Part shown: in pieces, positions 46,451 to 57,125 of the stretch | Layout of the letters: every line of letters starts with the position of its first letter | Position numbering within the stretch: position 1 is the first letter of the stretch | DNA from: Ursus arctos | Lineage: Eukaryota; Chordata; Mammalia; Carnivora; Ursidae | Assembly (NCBI RefSeq): GCF_023065955.2 | Contig: NW_026623019.1 | Location: forward strand, 19,452,850-19,516,849 | Length of the DNA: 64,000 bases | Direction: 5' to 3' | The notes under the pieces: generated by a model | Database searches by the model: none | What the model was told of the DNA's origin: nothing | What the model saw: only the letters and a program-made list of their open reading frames with translations | Program-made: the position numbers and the translations under genes

Positions 46451-46638
46451 TTTCTTAAAGATTTATTTATTTATTTTAAGGGGGGAGGGGCAGAGGGAGA
46501 GGCAGGGAAAGGATCTTAAGCAGACTTCCCACTGAGCTCAGAGCCCAAGGTGGGTCTTGATCTCAGTATCCCGAGAGGATGACCTGAGCGAAAATCAAGA
46601 GTTGGATGGTTAACCAGCTGAGCCACCCAGGCGGTCCA
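46451..46638 (-). mobile_element. CAN-SINE, antisense
   Basis: 'cttaaagatttatttattta' to 'gagccacccaggcggtcc'. Lies 87 bp from the sense SINE above, forming an inverted pair. Confidence 0.92.
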
Positions 46639-46757
46639 TAGCCTTATTTCTTTACATTTTAGAAAATGAGCCTATCCATCTTCTTGTACATGAAATCTCT
46701 CTTTAGCTATTTGATCTGCTCTTTGATTTACCCTTTCAAATTCTTAGATCCATTTTA

Positions 46758-46963
46758 TTTTATTTTATTATTTTTTTAAGATTTTATTTATTTATTTGAC
46801 AGAGAGAGAGACAGCCAGCGAGAGAGGGAACACAGCAGGGGAGAGGGAGAGGAAGAAGCAGGCTCCCAGCCCAGGAGCCTGATGTGGGGCTCGATCCCGG
46901 AACGCCAGGATCATGCCCTGAGCCGAAGGCAGATGCTTAACGACTGCGCTACCCAGGCGCCCC
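46758..46963 (-). mobile_element. CAN-SINE, antisense, full length
   Basis: 'aagattttatttatttattt' to 'gcgctacccaggcgcccc'. Identical 16-bp TSD 'tcttagatccatttta' at 46742-46757 and 46964-46979. Confidence 0.97.
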
Positions 46964-46979
46964 TCTTAGATCCATTTTA

Positions 46980-48034
46980 AAATTCCTAGAATACATATTT
47001 GTTTCTTTGTCATATTTCCTTAGTCATTTTGCAGTCTTTTATCCTTGCTTATATTTTAAGTCTTTACATTTTTTTTTAATTTAGAAGTACAGTTATTCTA
47101 TAGTCTTCATTGGATCGTTTTGATAGCTGAAGTCCTGCTAAATCTGATTCTGCTCTGCTATTTATCCTTGCTGTTACAGGGTGCCTTAAACTCTTTGCTA
47201 TTATAAACAGCAACTACTTTGCAATTCATCTTCTAATTGTTAGTTACCAGCATAATGACATATAACTGAGGCTTGTTATAAAACTGATTTTTATTCAGTG
47301 TTCTTGCTAAATTCATCAGTTAATCCTCAATCTTTAACTCTACATTCTTGGGTTTTTCTACATAGCCAACCATTTGTAAATAATGACAGCTTTCCAATCT
47401 TCCTTCTTTTGTACCTTTAGTTATATCTTTTATTTCTATTCTTGCTTAATGTCATCAGCAATGATGCCTAGAGCAACATTTATAGAAACGGTAATAACAG
47501 ACATCCTCATCTCATTCCTAATCTCAGGTGCTTAGCTTTCAATGTTTTGCCATTCAGTACTGTGTTTGCTCTAAGGTAGGTATAGATGCCCTTTAAAGGA
47601 GTTAACGTTCTTTGATTACTAGTTTACTGAGAGGTCCCTCTTCCTTTATCATGAAAGAATATTTAATTTTATTATTATTCTCTTTTGCATCCTCAGAAAT
47701 ATGGAATGATTTTCAGTTATTACTCAACCTAAACCCATATACATTGCGATGCGTTATTATTCATACATAATGTTGGAGTCAATTTGCTGATTTTTGGTTT
47801 AGGAATTTCGTATCCATGTTCACGAAAAAAAGATTGGCCTGTAATTTTCCCTCCTTGCTGTGCCGTTTTTTGGGTTGGTATAAAAGTCCTGCTGGCCTAC
47901 AAAAACATTATCTGGGAAATAGTTCCTATGTTTCTGTTCTTTGTAAGAGTTTTTGTAATATTTGGTGATATTTCTTTCTCAAATTTTTGGGAGAATTCAC
48001 AGGGAAGCCATCTGGGCCTGCAGTTTTCTTTGTG
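46980..48034 (-). mobile_element. L1 ORF2 (reverse transcriptase region) relic, antisense
   Basis: Antisense landmarks of L1 ORF2: 'tatagatgccctttaaagga' (47581), 'gattggcctgtaattttccc' (47832), 'agtcctgctggcctacaaaa' (47886), 'ggagaattcacagggaagcc' (47991), 'atctgggcctgcagttttct' (48010). It is interrupted at about 48040 by the 3' end of another L1. Reading frames are destroyed. Confidence 0.75.
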
Positions 48035-48042
48035 GAAAACAT

Positions 48043-49240
48043 TTTTTTTTAAAACAGCTTTATTGAAGTATAATTTACATACCATAAAATTCACTCATTT
48101 TAAGTGTAAACCTCAATAATTTTTAGGAAACTTGCAGAATTTTGCAGCTATCATCAAAATCCAATTTTAGAATATTTTCATCACCTCAAAAATATTCCTC
48201 ATGCCAATATTTAGTCAATTTTATTCCTACCCCTCCCCACCCCCCAGTTCTAGGCAACCACTAACCTACTTTCTATCTCTGTAGATGTACTTTTCCTGGC
48301 CACTGGGTATGAATGGAATTCTACAATATATGGCCTTTTGTCCTTCACTTCTTTTACTCAACATACCGTTCCTGAGGTTCATCTATGCTGTACCTTCATG
48401 ACGAGTAGTTGGCTCAATACTATTCTCTAATATGAATATATCTTACATTGTTTATTCACAGTTGATGACGCTGGGTGCTTCCACATTTTGGCTATTTCTA
48501 ATATGAACATTTATGCGCAAGTCAGTGTACACATATGTTTTCATCCTAGCAGTGGAATTGCTGGGTTACATGGTATAATTACGTTGAACATTTTAAGAAG
48601 ATGCCAGACTGTTTTCCAAAGTGGTTGCACCATTTTACATCCCTACGAGCGCTGTTCCAGTGCTTCCACATCCTTCACAATACTTGTTATTATCTGTCTT
48701 TTTGACTATAGCCATCCTGGGGGTATGAAGTGCTAGCTGATGGCTCTGATACGCATTTCTCACATGACTGATGACATTGGGCATCTTTTCATGTGCTTGT
48801 TTGCCATTTGTATATCTTCCTTGAAGCAGTATTTATCCAAGTCCATTACCAGTTTTTATTGCCTTCTTAAAATAATAAGAGTCATCAGTGTTCTTTATAT
48901 ATTTTGGATACAAGTCCTTTATCAGATATATTATTTGCAAATATTTTCTCTAAATCTGGGGCTTATTCATTCATTTACTTAGTGATATCTGTTGAAGCAT
49001 AAAAGTTTTTGACTTTAATGTAGTCCAATTTTATTATTTTTTCCTTTTATGGATCATGCCCTTGGTGTTATACCTAAGAAATCTTTGCCTAATGCAAGGT
49101 CCCAAAGCTTTTCTTCCATTTTTTTTCCTATAAGTTTTATAGTTGTCACTCTAAGATTGAAGTTTGTGATCTGTTTTGAGTTAATTGTTATCCGTGTGTG
49201 AAGTAAGGCCTAAATTAATCTTTTTATATGCAGATGTCTA
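48043..49240 (-). mobile_element. L1M 3' half, antisense, inserted into an older L1
   Basis: Starts with the antisense 3' tail 'ttattgaagtataatttaca' (48059). It continues through 'ggcaaccactaacctacttt' (48253), 'agtggaattgctgggttaca' (48551), 'ccaaagtggttgcaccattt' (48616) and 'cttggtgttatacctaagaa' (49061), the usual order for an antisense L1M. Confidence 0.88.
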
Positions 49241-49727
49241 ATTCTAAGTTGAAAAGATTGGCAACACCAAATGTCAGCGAGGATATGGAACAAATGGAAC
49301 TTGCATAAATTATTGATGGGAATACAGAACGGAAGAATAAATTTGGAAATAAATCTAGCAGTTTCCTATAAAATTTAACATCTTACCCAAGAAATTCCAT
49401 TTTTTTACCCAACAAATGAAAACATACATCCGCAAAATGAGTTATACATGAATGTTCAAAGCAGTATTATTCATTAGAGTCCCAAACTGGAAATGGCTGA
49501 GATGTTCGTCAGTAGAAAAATGAATAAATAAACTGTGGTGTATTCGGGGGCGCCTGGGTGGCACAGCGGTTAAGCGTCTGCCTTCGGCTCAGGGCGTGAT
49601 CCCGGCGTTCTGGGATCGAGCCCCACATCAGGCTCTTCCGCTATGGGCCTGCTTCTTCCTCTCCCACTTCCCCTGCTTGTGTTCCCTCTCTCGCTGGCTG
49701 TCTCTATCTCTGTCAAATAAATAAATA

Positions 49728-49763
<36 letters not shown>

Positions 49764-50190
49764 TGTGGTGTATTCAGATAATGGAATATACTACTCACTA
49801 ATAAAATGGGGAAAATATTGTTACATGCAACTATATGGTCAATTACTAAAACCATTATGCTGAGTGTGAGAGATCATACAAGAGCAGAGTGCCTATTGTA
49901 TTATTCAATTAACATATATTTTTAGCGAAGGCAAAACAATATGAATTTCTAGAAAAGACAATAATCTATGGTAAGAAAAAATCAGAACAACGTTTGTCTC
50001 AGGTTTAGAGAGGGTGAGTATTGATTAGAAACAGTGTATGAAAACTTTTTGGAGTGATGTGTTGTTTTATATCCTGAAAGGGTTTAAAATATTACAATGT
50101 AGGCATTTCTCAAAACCCAGTGGATATTCCCTTAAGATCATTGCATTTCACTATGTGTAAATTTTATCTCAAAAGGAAGAAAACTATCAA
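49241..50190 (+). mobile_element. L1M 3' half, sense
   Basis: 'gaaaagattggcaacaccaa' (49251), 'cccaagaaattccatttttt' (49387), 'gttcaaagcagtattattca' (49453) and 'ggtttagagagggtgagtat' (50001) follow the sense order of an L1M 3' end. It abuts the antisense L1M, so two 3' ends point outward from a shared centre near 49240. A young SINE sits inside. Confidence 0.85.
49546..49759 (+). mobile_element. Young CAN-SINE, sense, long pure poly(A)
   Basis: Complete head with the GGCACAGCGGTTAAGCG variant, 'gggatcgagccccacatca', (CT)-rich body, (AAATA)n and more than 20 A. TSD 'aaactgtggtgtattc' at 49530-49545 and 49760-49775, no mismatch. Intact features point to a recent insertion. Confidence 0.98.
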
Positions 50191-50414
50191 AAAATTAAAC
50201 TCTTGTTAAAGATATGCATGCTGAATTTCGAATTGCATTAAACCATAAGATAGATTGATGGATTGATGGATGCATGGCTGGATAGACAGATATGTAATGA
50301 GGTAAGTATAGTAAAAAGTTAATGACAGTATCTAGGTGGTAGGTATACGGATAGTCACTGTAAAAATTTTTAACTTCACTGTACGTCTGAAAATTTATAT
50401 AATAAAATAATTTG

Positions 50415-50604
50415 AGGGGCATCTGGGTGGCTCAGTTAGTCAAATGTCTGCCTTTGGCTCAGGTCATGATCCCAGGGTCCTGGGATCAAGTCCTAGGTAG
50501 GGCTCTCTGCTCAGTGAGGAGTCTGCTTCTACCTCTCCCTCTGCCTCTCCCCCCTGCTCGTGCTCTTACTCTCTCTCTCTCTCAGATGAATAAAAAAAAA
50601 AAAA
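50415..50604 (+). mobile_element. CAN-SINE, sense
   Basis: 'ggggcatctgggtggctcag' head, '(CT)n', 'cagatgaataaaa' tail. TSD weak because the flanks are AT-rich. Confidence 0.93.
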
Positions 50605-51931
50605 CTTAAAAAATTATAGTAAATAATTAAGTAAATGAATTAATTTGAAATAAAGGAAATCATACTTCCCACTGTTACTTCAAACCCAGAACTACTTCTT
50701 TCACTGACTCATAAAGAAGGGAGAAAACCTTGGATTCACTTCAAGACGTGTCCTAGAAAGAGCTCTTCTTCCTCAGACATGTGTCTGTATTGCGTGAGGA
50801 AGGGATATGAACCTTAGTCAACATTTTATCTCAATCAGTCTCCTCAGGGAGGCTCCTTTGTTAATCACGATGGTATCCGGAGGGCTTTGAGACGGAGCTC
50901 ATGAGTTAAAGCCAGTCAGAAACGTTGTTGTTGTTGTTGTTGTTATTTTTTAGATTCCCCTTTTATACATATTGCAACAAATTCTCCAGAAAACATTCAT
51001 CAGAAATTAAAAAAAAAAAAAAACCCACACATTGACTTTTAAGGGATTTAATGTCTTTATTTCAAAATTGTTTGTTGGTTACTGAGTTACCATGTAGAAT
51101 ACCCCAAAATATCCCACAACCTAAAGGAGAAGGTACTGTCTCCGTTCATTTGATCTGAAGGCATTCTGTTTCTGATGGTTCAAATGATTCTACTCTCTCT
51201 CTATTTCATCATTCACAAAATGGTTCTTGAACTTGCCTTAAGCCACGTTCAAGGGCCACAAAATCAGCAATTCAACACCTTCAGATGAGAAGGCCCTTCC
51301 CTTTAATTTATTGTTAGAACACTAAATCATTAAATGAAAGGTAAGTTCCACAAAACTTCTATGGTAATGTCACAGCTGTTTTCATTTTTTCACACTGAAA
51401 TTAGTTTATGTCAGTACTGATATTAATTTTTACATAATTTCTAATTTGTACACTTGACTTCATATCCATAACATTTACTTACGTACATTACCCTGGAATG
51501 ATCTCTTCTTTTATAGTATAAGGGGGGGGGGTAGGAAACAAGGAAATAAAGATGGGCACAAGCAAGTTTCTTACCAAGAAAAATCAAGCAATGTAATTAT
51601 GTAGACTTGACTTTCCAGGAACTGGCAGCTTCCTCTCCTTTCCCTGTGTGATATCTCGGAGTGCTTGTCTTTCTTACTTTCATTTTTCTACATTTCCTAA
51701 AAGGGCTACAAAAATCAAAGAGTTTGACATTATAAGCCCTGTGAATACGTAGCAAAGTAAGGCTTGTTTTAAATGTATCAATATACTCAAATAACAATTA
51801 TTTTTCAGCTATTCAAACTGAAGAGAAAAATTAAATAACCTCTTATTCTAACATAAAAAAACTATATATCCTCTTTAGTCCAATGTTGTTAGGGCTTATC
51901 TTTTGTTGATTCTTCAAGAGAAGGAGAGTCA
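50605..51931. other. Unclassified AT-rich sequence
   Basis: (GTT)n at 50934-50945 and a run of 9 G near 51523. No gene or repeat recognised. Confidence 0.45.
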
Positions 51932-52152
51932 GGGGCACCTGGGTGGCTCAGTCCTCAAGCGTCTGCCTTCAGCTCAGGGTGTGATCCTGGAGTTCTGGGA
52001 TCCAGCCCCACGTCGGGCTCTTCCGCTGGGAGCTTGCTTCTTCCTCTCCCACTCCCCCTGCTTGTGTGCCCTCTCTTGCTGGCTGTCTCTCTCTCTCTCT
52101 CTCTCAGTCAAATAAATAAATAAAATCTTAAAAAAAAAAAAAAAAGAGAGAG
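51932..52152 (+). mobile_element. CAN-SINE, sense, full length
   Basis: 'ggggcacctgggtggctcag' head, (CT)n, (AAATA)n and poly(A) merging into AG repeats. Identical 15-bp TSD 'agagaaggagagtca' at 51917-51931 and 52153-52167. Confidence 0.97.
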
Positions 52153-52167
52153 AGAGAAGGAGAGTCA

Positions 52168-53447
52168 AAGGTCCTGATCAGAATTTGTGAGTCTAGAGGG
52201 TACAAAAAAGGCTTGAGGACTGAACCTTTGTCTTGGAGAGAGCTGAACCCTTATAATAAATTCTTAATTACTTAGCTTCTTGTCCGTATTTGCTTTTTTT
52301 CAAGAACAAATGTTATTTATTCCAGAGATGGACAGCTGGGTTTGTGGAATATGTGTGAAGTGTTGCTTGGGTTGGAAATATTTCAGATCAGGCAATATTG
52401 TCACAATGTCTATTGAACTAGTAGTCCTCTGAAATGGAGCAGGAGTTGTGGATGGCCCTATCTTCATAATCTCTGAAAAAAAATAGTCATTTCTGAAAGC
52501 AGGTCTTTTTATTTTTCATATATATATATGGTATTAAATATAATTAGTTCAAGACAAAAGTTAACTGAAGCATTTTGTTTACCATGGTTGGTATGAGGCT
52601 AGATGTGCAGTAAAACTCAACAAAGAATTTTGCCTACTGTCAGGAAAGATCCCAAACCTAAGGAAAATAAAAGAAAAAGCAAAGACGAAAGTTAAGGTGA
52701 TGTGTTATTGACGTAGACCCAGCAGGAATCTGAGATAAGGATGAGGTCAAGTGTAGTATTTCTGAGTGCGTCTTAGAAGCCCTCATGTGAGTTGGGACCC
52801 ATGTATCAAAGCAGGGGAAGACTCTTGAGTTTGGGTCCAGCAAAGCGTTGAGGCAGATAAAGCCAGAAGATGAGAAAAAGGAAGAGAAACAGATGCCACT
52901 TCATTTCTTCTGCCACATTTTTACTGGGAGCTTGTTGTCACTAGCCCTGCATATTCAGGGGTGAGAAACGTACACGTAGTCTTTGTAGGCGTCAGAGTCT
53001 CACCAACATTTGAGGAGAGCTTATTAAATGAATTATTTACATCAGTTTGGGCAAGGCTTCAGGGAACCAGCGAGGGACAGTGCTGGACTCCAAGGCTAGT
53101 AACAGTGACAAACCATCACCACCTCAGGTGGAGGGGTGGCTGTTCAGAGAGGCTACTTGATAGGAACACCGACATTGGGTACAAGTGTAAGGTCCAACCC
53201 TGATGACCTAGAATAAACAAGATAAGACCCCCATCTCACTTCCTTCTTGTCCTTCAGTATCCTGAGAATGGGTCCCTTTGGCCATGCACAACCGGAAGTG
53301 AGAAGACAGAGGAGCCTGCTGCTATGGTGCTCATGGGTCAGGCTCTCAGCACAGAGAGAGGAGTGCAGGGTGGACAGGGATATGGGTGGGCGGCAAGCGG
53401 AAGGTAACCAGGATGGTCCCTCTCTTCATTGAGCTTTCTTTTTAGGA
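52168..53447. other. Unclassified sequence
   Basis: (AT)n at about 52518-52530. The 80- and 61-codon plus-strand frames near 52961 and 53247 show no domains. No repeat family recognised. Confidence 0.45.
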
Positions 53448-53608
53448 CAGTGGTTCTCCTCTAGAGGAGAGTCTGCTTCTTCAAAGGGCATCTGGTAATG
53501 TCTGGTGACGTTGTTTTTGATTGTCATGACTGAGGGGAGGGGTGTTACTGGCATTTTGTGGGTGGAGGCCAGCAATGCTGCTAAACATCATATAACGTAC
53601 AGGCTGTG

Positions 53609-53658
53609 CGTGCACACACACACACACACACACATACACACACACATACACACACACA
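53609..53658. repeat. (CA)n/(CATACA)n microsatellite
   Basis: About 50 bp of CA with two 'cata' interruptions at a regular spacing, inside MER20. The minus-strand 66-codon frame here encodes a Val-Cys repeat and is an artefact. Confidence 0.95.
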
Positions 53659-53687
53659 ATTACCCAGCCTGAAATGCCCATAGTGCT

Positions 53688-53794
53688 GGGCGCCTGGGTG
53701 GCTCAGTCGGTTAAGCATCTGCCTTCAGCTCAGGTCATGATCTCAGGGTTCTGGGATCGAGCCTGCTTCTCCCTCTCCCCCTCCCCCTGCTTGT

Positions 53795-53831
<37 letters not shown>

Positions 53832-53860
53832 CAGATAAATAAATAAAATATTTTTTAAAA
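53688..53860 (+). mobile_element. CAN-SINE, sense, inserted in MER20
   Basis: 'gggcgcctgggtggctcagt' head, a body lacking part of the usual middle ('gggatcgagcctgcttctcc' directly joined), a long (CT)n and an (AAATA)n tail. Identical 16-bp TSD 'aaatgcccatagtgct' at 53672-53687 and 53861-53876. Confidence 0.97.
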
Positions 53861-54004
53861 AAATGCCCATAGTGCTGAGGTTGAGAACGTCTGTTTTTGT
53901 GTAGGGAAAAAAATATATTTGTCAAGTGATCACATAGGTGAATATAAAATTATAAGCTGCAGTGTCCTGTGAAAGAAAGTCACATGTTACCCGAAGAGTA
54001 CAGG

Positions 54005-54280
54005 ATCAGAGAAGTCTTCTGTGAAGATAGGGTGATTAAACTCAGATGTGATCAGAGATAAGTCAACCAAAAGAAGACGAGGGGAAGAATAATCCTGGCA
54101 GAGGAAATATATACAAATGAGTTAGGGGATAAGCAGAATGGAATCTTCCAGGAAAAGGAAGATAGGTGACTTGGAATGTCGAGAAAAAGGGAGAGCTTGG
54201 TACCAAACTGGCTGGCTAGGCCTTGTCCAGATCCTTCAGGGAATTGGGGGCCATTTAAAGAGTTAAGTGTATTTGAGCCA
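54005..54280 (-). mobile_element. L2 fragment, antisense
   Basis: 'gaagtcttctgtgaagatag', 'gaataatcctggcagaggaa' and 'ggctaggccttgtccag' run parallel to antisense L2 ('gaaggcctcactgagaaggt', 'gagcattccaggcagaggga', 'agggccttgtaggccat'). Confidence 0.6.
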
Positions 54281-54463
54281 CACCAAGTAGCCAAAGCAAA
54301 TAGGAGCAAATAGGATTAGTGGACACTTACCATAAAAGGTAAGTCAGGAGCCAGCAAAACCTTGCCACTGTTAGGATGGTGGCCATTTAGGACAAGATGG
54401 AGACGAATAGGTAATGAGAATAGCTTCTCCCTGCATCCCGCCCCACTCCCACTCAAGAGGCAA

Positions 54464-54712
54464 AATGGTGCAGTGATTAAGAGTATTCGATCTCTGGAGC
54501 CAAATTGCCTGGGCATAAATTCTGGCCAACACTGATTATCTGTGTGACTGTATAGTGTTATGAGAAAATAAGATAAGTAACTCTCGGAGCCTGTGTTCCC
54601 TCTGACAAATGGGGGTAATAATGATATATTTCTCCTAGTGTTATAAGAAAATAAGATAAGTTAAGAAGAGAGTTTAGCCCAGTGCTTGGCACGTACTTAA
54701 GATTTAATTATT
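54464..54712 (+). mobile_element. Near-complete MIR with an internal templated copy
   Basis: All MIR parts appear in order: 'tggtgcagtgattaagagta', 'ctggagccaaattgcctggg', 'gggggtaataatgata' and 'cccagtgcttggcacgta'. A 26-bp segment at 54636-54661 also appears at 54553-54578, where it replaces the usual 'ccttgggcaagttac' part. Confidence 0.88.
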
Positions 54713-54758
54713 AAAAACAACTATCATGATGATGATTACGGTGGTTGGTGTTCCAGAA

Positions 54759-54978
54759 GAGGAGTCAGCAGATTATTGCCAGCCAGCCAAATGTGGTGGC
54801 TGCCTGTATTTGCAGATACATTTTTATGGAACGTGGTCATGCCTATCCGCTTGCATACCGTCTGCGGCTGCTTTCACGTGACAACAGCAATTAAGTAGTT
54901 GGAATATGGACTGTATGGCCCACAAAGCTGAGAATATTTCCTATCTGGCTCTTTTCGGAACACGTTTGCAGACCCCTG
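54759..54978 (-). mobile_element. hAT-Charlie-type DNA transposon with 8-bp TSD
   Basis: Left end 'gaggagtcagcaga', middle 'gctgctttcacgtgacaaca' and 'tggactgtatggcccacaaa', right terminus 'cgtttgcagacccctg'. The 8-bp TSD 'ttccagaa' (54751-54758) and 'ttctagaa' (54979-54986) is the hAT length. Same family as 22114-22319, opposite orientation. Confidence 0.87.
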
Positions 54979-55173
54979 TTCTAGAAGGCTTGAAGCACTA
55001 CTTGCCCCATGAAACTTACCCTTCCCAGGTTCCTTTCACAGTTTTCTGATGACATTGCAGCAACTCTCTTGAGGTATTCCTTATCCCACTTTCTGAAAAT
55101 GCATTTACCCTTGATTCCCAATCAGCTGCCAGCATATCTACTCTTTTCTAGTCAGCCTTAATGAGAGTTTCTT

Positions 55174-55389
55174 TTTTTTAATTATTTTTTTTATTTTTAA
55201 GATTTTATTTATTTATTTGAGAGAGCAAGAGAGAGTGAGAGAGAGTGAGCATGAGCAGGAGGAGAGACAGAGGGAGAAGCAGACTCCCTGCTGAGCAGGG
55301 AGCCCAATGCGGAACTCCATCCCAGGACCCTGGGATCATGACCTGAGCCAAAGGCAGACGCTTAACTGACTGAGCCACCCAGGCCCCCT
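55174..55389 (-). mobile_element. CAN-SINE, antisense, full length
   Basis: Long T-rich tail, 'aagattttatttatttattt', right end 'gagccacccaggcccc'. Identical 18-bp TSD 'ccttaatgagagtttctt' at 55156-55173 and 55390-55407. Confidence 0.97.
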
Positions 55390-55669
55390 CCTTAATGAGA
55401 GTTTCTTAAGGAAGGCTCTTACCCTACTAACTTCTCCAATTCTTGGTTAAAAAAAAATACTCAGCTTGCGAGTCTACTGTGGTTATTGTGACACTGCAGT
55501 CTTAGGTTTTATCAACCAGAAATTGGTCCCACGTACCTCCCACGTACCTCCCACCTCCCAGGGGGTTGATGGACCTGTTCTCTGGTGGAATTCACCTGAA
55601 CTGTGGCACATCGCTTTAGCCCTGATGCAGGTCTGTGCAATGAAGGAATGAAATAAATAACAGCATCTA

Positions 55670-55860
55670 CAGTTACCGGGGACTCACTATGTGCCAGGCA
55701 GTATTGTCAAGTTATTAAATGGATTATCACATTTAATCCTCACTCAGGGTCCTGCCCCATTTGGTGGATTAGGAATCTGAAGCTCAGAAATGATGCGCCT
55801 GGTCCAGGGTCTCCCGGCTGGTCAGAGGTCAGAGCCCAGCCAGTGACTGTGGGACCCTTG
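55670..55860 (-). mobile_element. MIR, antisense
   Basis: 'ctcactatgtgccaggcagt', 'cacatttaatcctcactcag', 'aggaatctgaagctcagaaa' and 'ggctggtcagaggtcagagc' follow the antisense MIR order. Confidence 0.8.
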
Positions 55861-56883
55861 CTCTCCCTCTCCTCACTGTGAGCGCTGATGGCTGCCCTCT
55901 AGGCCCAGGTCCTCAGACCGCGATCTCCTCCTGATCTGAGCAACAGAATGCAACAGGAGAGACAGTAAGAGCTCAGTAACACAGGTAAGGAGTCTGGCCC
56001 CTAGAGAGTTAAATCTGCATGTACCCAGCAGCCCACATATCCAGGAAAAATCCATTTAGACTGCAGATTCAGGCAGCGGCCCCAGGAAGGCCCTCAAAAT
56101 GGAGGCAATTCAGCCTCGGCCGGAGAGATTGTTAGATGTTTTCAGCAAAAATCTACAAGAATAACTAGCTTAGCCCAGAGCTTGGAGAATCGGAATGGAG
56201 TTACTTGTCTGGATTGTGGTGCCCACATGCGTGTGCATGGCGTGTGTGTACAAACGCGTGTTTACACACACGCGTGCACACGCACACAGCAGTATACAGC
56301 TTCTACTAACTCCTTTGAACGGTAATGAAGATGGTGGCGTTCAGATTTTTTCATTTCTGCTGGAGAACCATATATATTTCTTGTGCAGAGAAACTCATTT
56401 GAACTAGTCAAATGGAGGAAAATGAATCTTCCTGCTTCTGCTTCCCTGTCGTGCTATTGATGGTAATTTGTGCAGACGTTTATCCCACGTGGCGCTTAGG
56501 AAATGCCACTAGTGCTTGCACTTTACCTTTCCAGGACCAGGAAACCCTGGTAACAGATTTCTTTAGACCTGAAGATGAGGGTGTTTAATTTTCTGAACTT
56601 ACGTCGTGTTTTTGTCCTGTCACGCTGATAAACCTTTAAAGGCTCTGGTGGAGGTGACGGCTCTCTAGATCCCAGGCAGGTACGACGAGTCAATGATCCT
56701 GAGATCTGTTTGTCCGGGAGTTCACTAGGCACCACGGGGAGAGAAAGTCATCGTTGGTGGTGGAGTAGGGTCTATAATCTAAGCAGAGACCCGTCAGGCA
56801 CAAATCAGAACGATACTGAATATAAAGGCCCTGTGAGTTTAGAGGAAAAAAATTAGTCAATAGAAGTTTACTTTTTAATGTTT
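55861..56883. other. Unique sequence with an alternating purine-pyrimidine hairpin
   Basis: The block at 56224-56290 is described separately. Otherwise no gene or repeat recognised; the 70-codon frames are unremarkable. Confidence 0.45.
56224..56290. repeat. Alternating TG/CG/CA tract with ACGCGTGT inverted repeat
   Basis: 'cgtgtgcatggcgtgtgtgt' runs into 'acgcgtgt', a short AT-containing loop and 'acacgcgt', then 'gcacacgcacac'. The pattern favours Z-DNA and a small hairpin, with several CpG in an otherwise CpG-poor region. Confidence 0.85.
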
Positions 56884-56901
56884 GCGGAAGTTTTAATTTT
56901 A

Positions 56902-57108
56902 TTTTTTATTTATTTATTTTTTTAAAGATTTTATTTATTTATTAGAGAGAGAGACAGCCAGCGAGAGAGGGAACACAAGCAGGGGGAGTGCGAGAGGAAG
57001 AAGCAGGCTGCCAGCGGAGGAGCCTGATGTGGGGCTCGATCCCAGAACGCCGGGATTACGCCCTGAGCTGAAGGCAGATGCTTAACAACTGAGCCACCCA
57101 GGAGCCCT
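56902..57108 (-). mobile_element. CAN-SINE, antisense
   Basis: 'aaagattttatttatttatt' to 'gagccacccaggagccc'. Imperfect TSD 'ggaagttttaatttta' and 'ggaggttttgatttta' beside the two ends. Confidence 0.94.
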
Positions 57109-57125
57109 ATGGAGGTTTTGATTTT

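Larger units (their letters stand above)
53448..53893 (+). mobile_element. MER20 (hAT-Charlie) split by a microsatellite and a SINE
   Basis: 'cagtggttctc' terminus, 'tctggtaatgtctggtgacg', 'gttactggcattttgtgggt', 'ggaggccagcaatgctgcta' and 'aacatcatataacgtacagg' follow MER20. Then a CA array replaces the C-rich segment. Then 'aattacccagcctgaaatgc', and after the SINE 'agtgctgaggttgagaac', reaching the right terminus. Confidence 0.9.
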
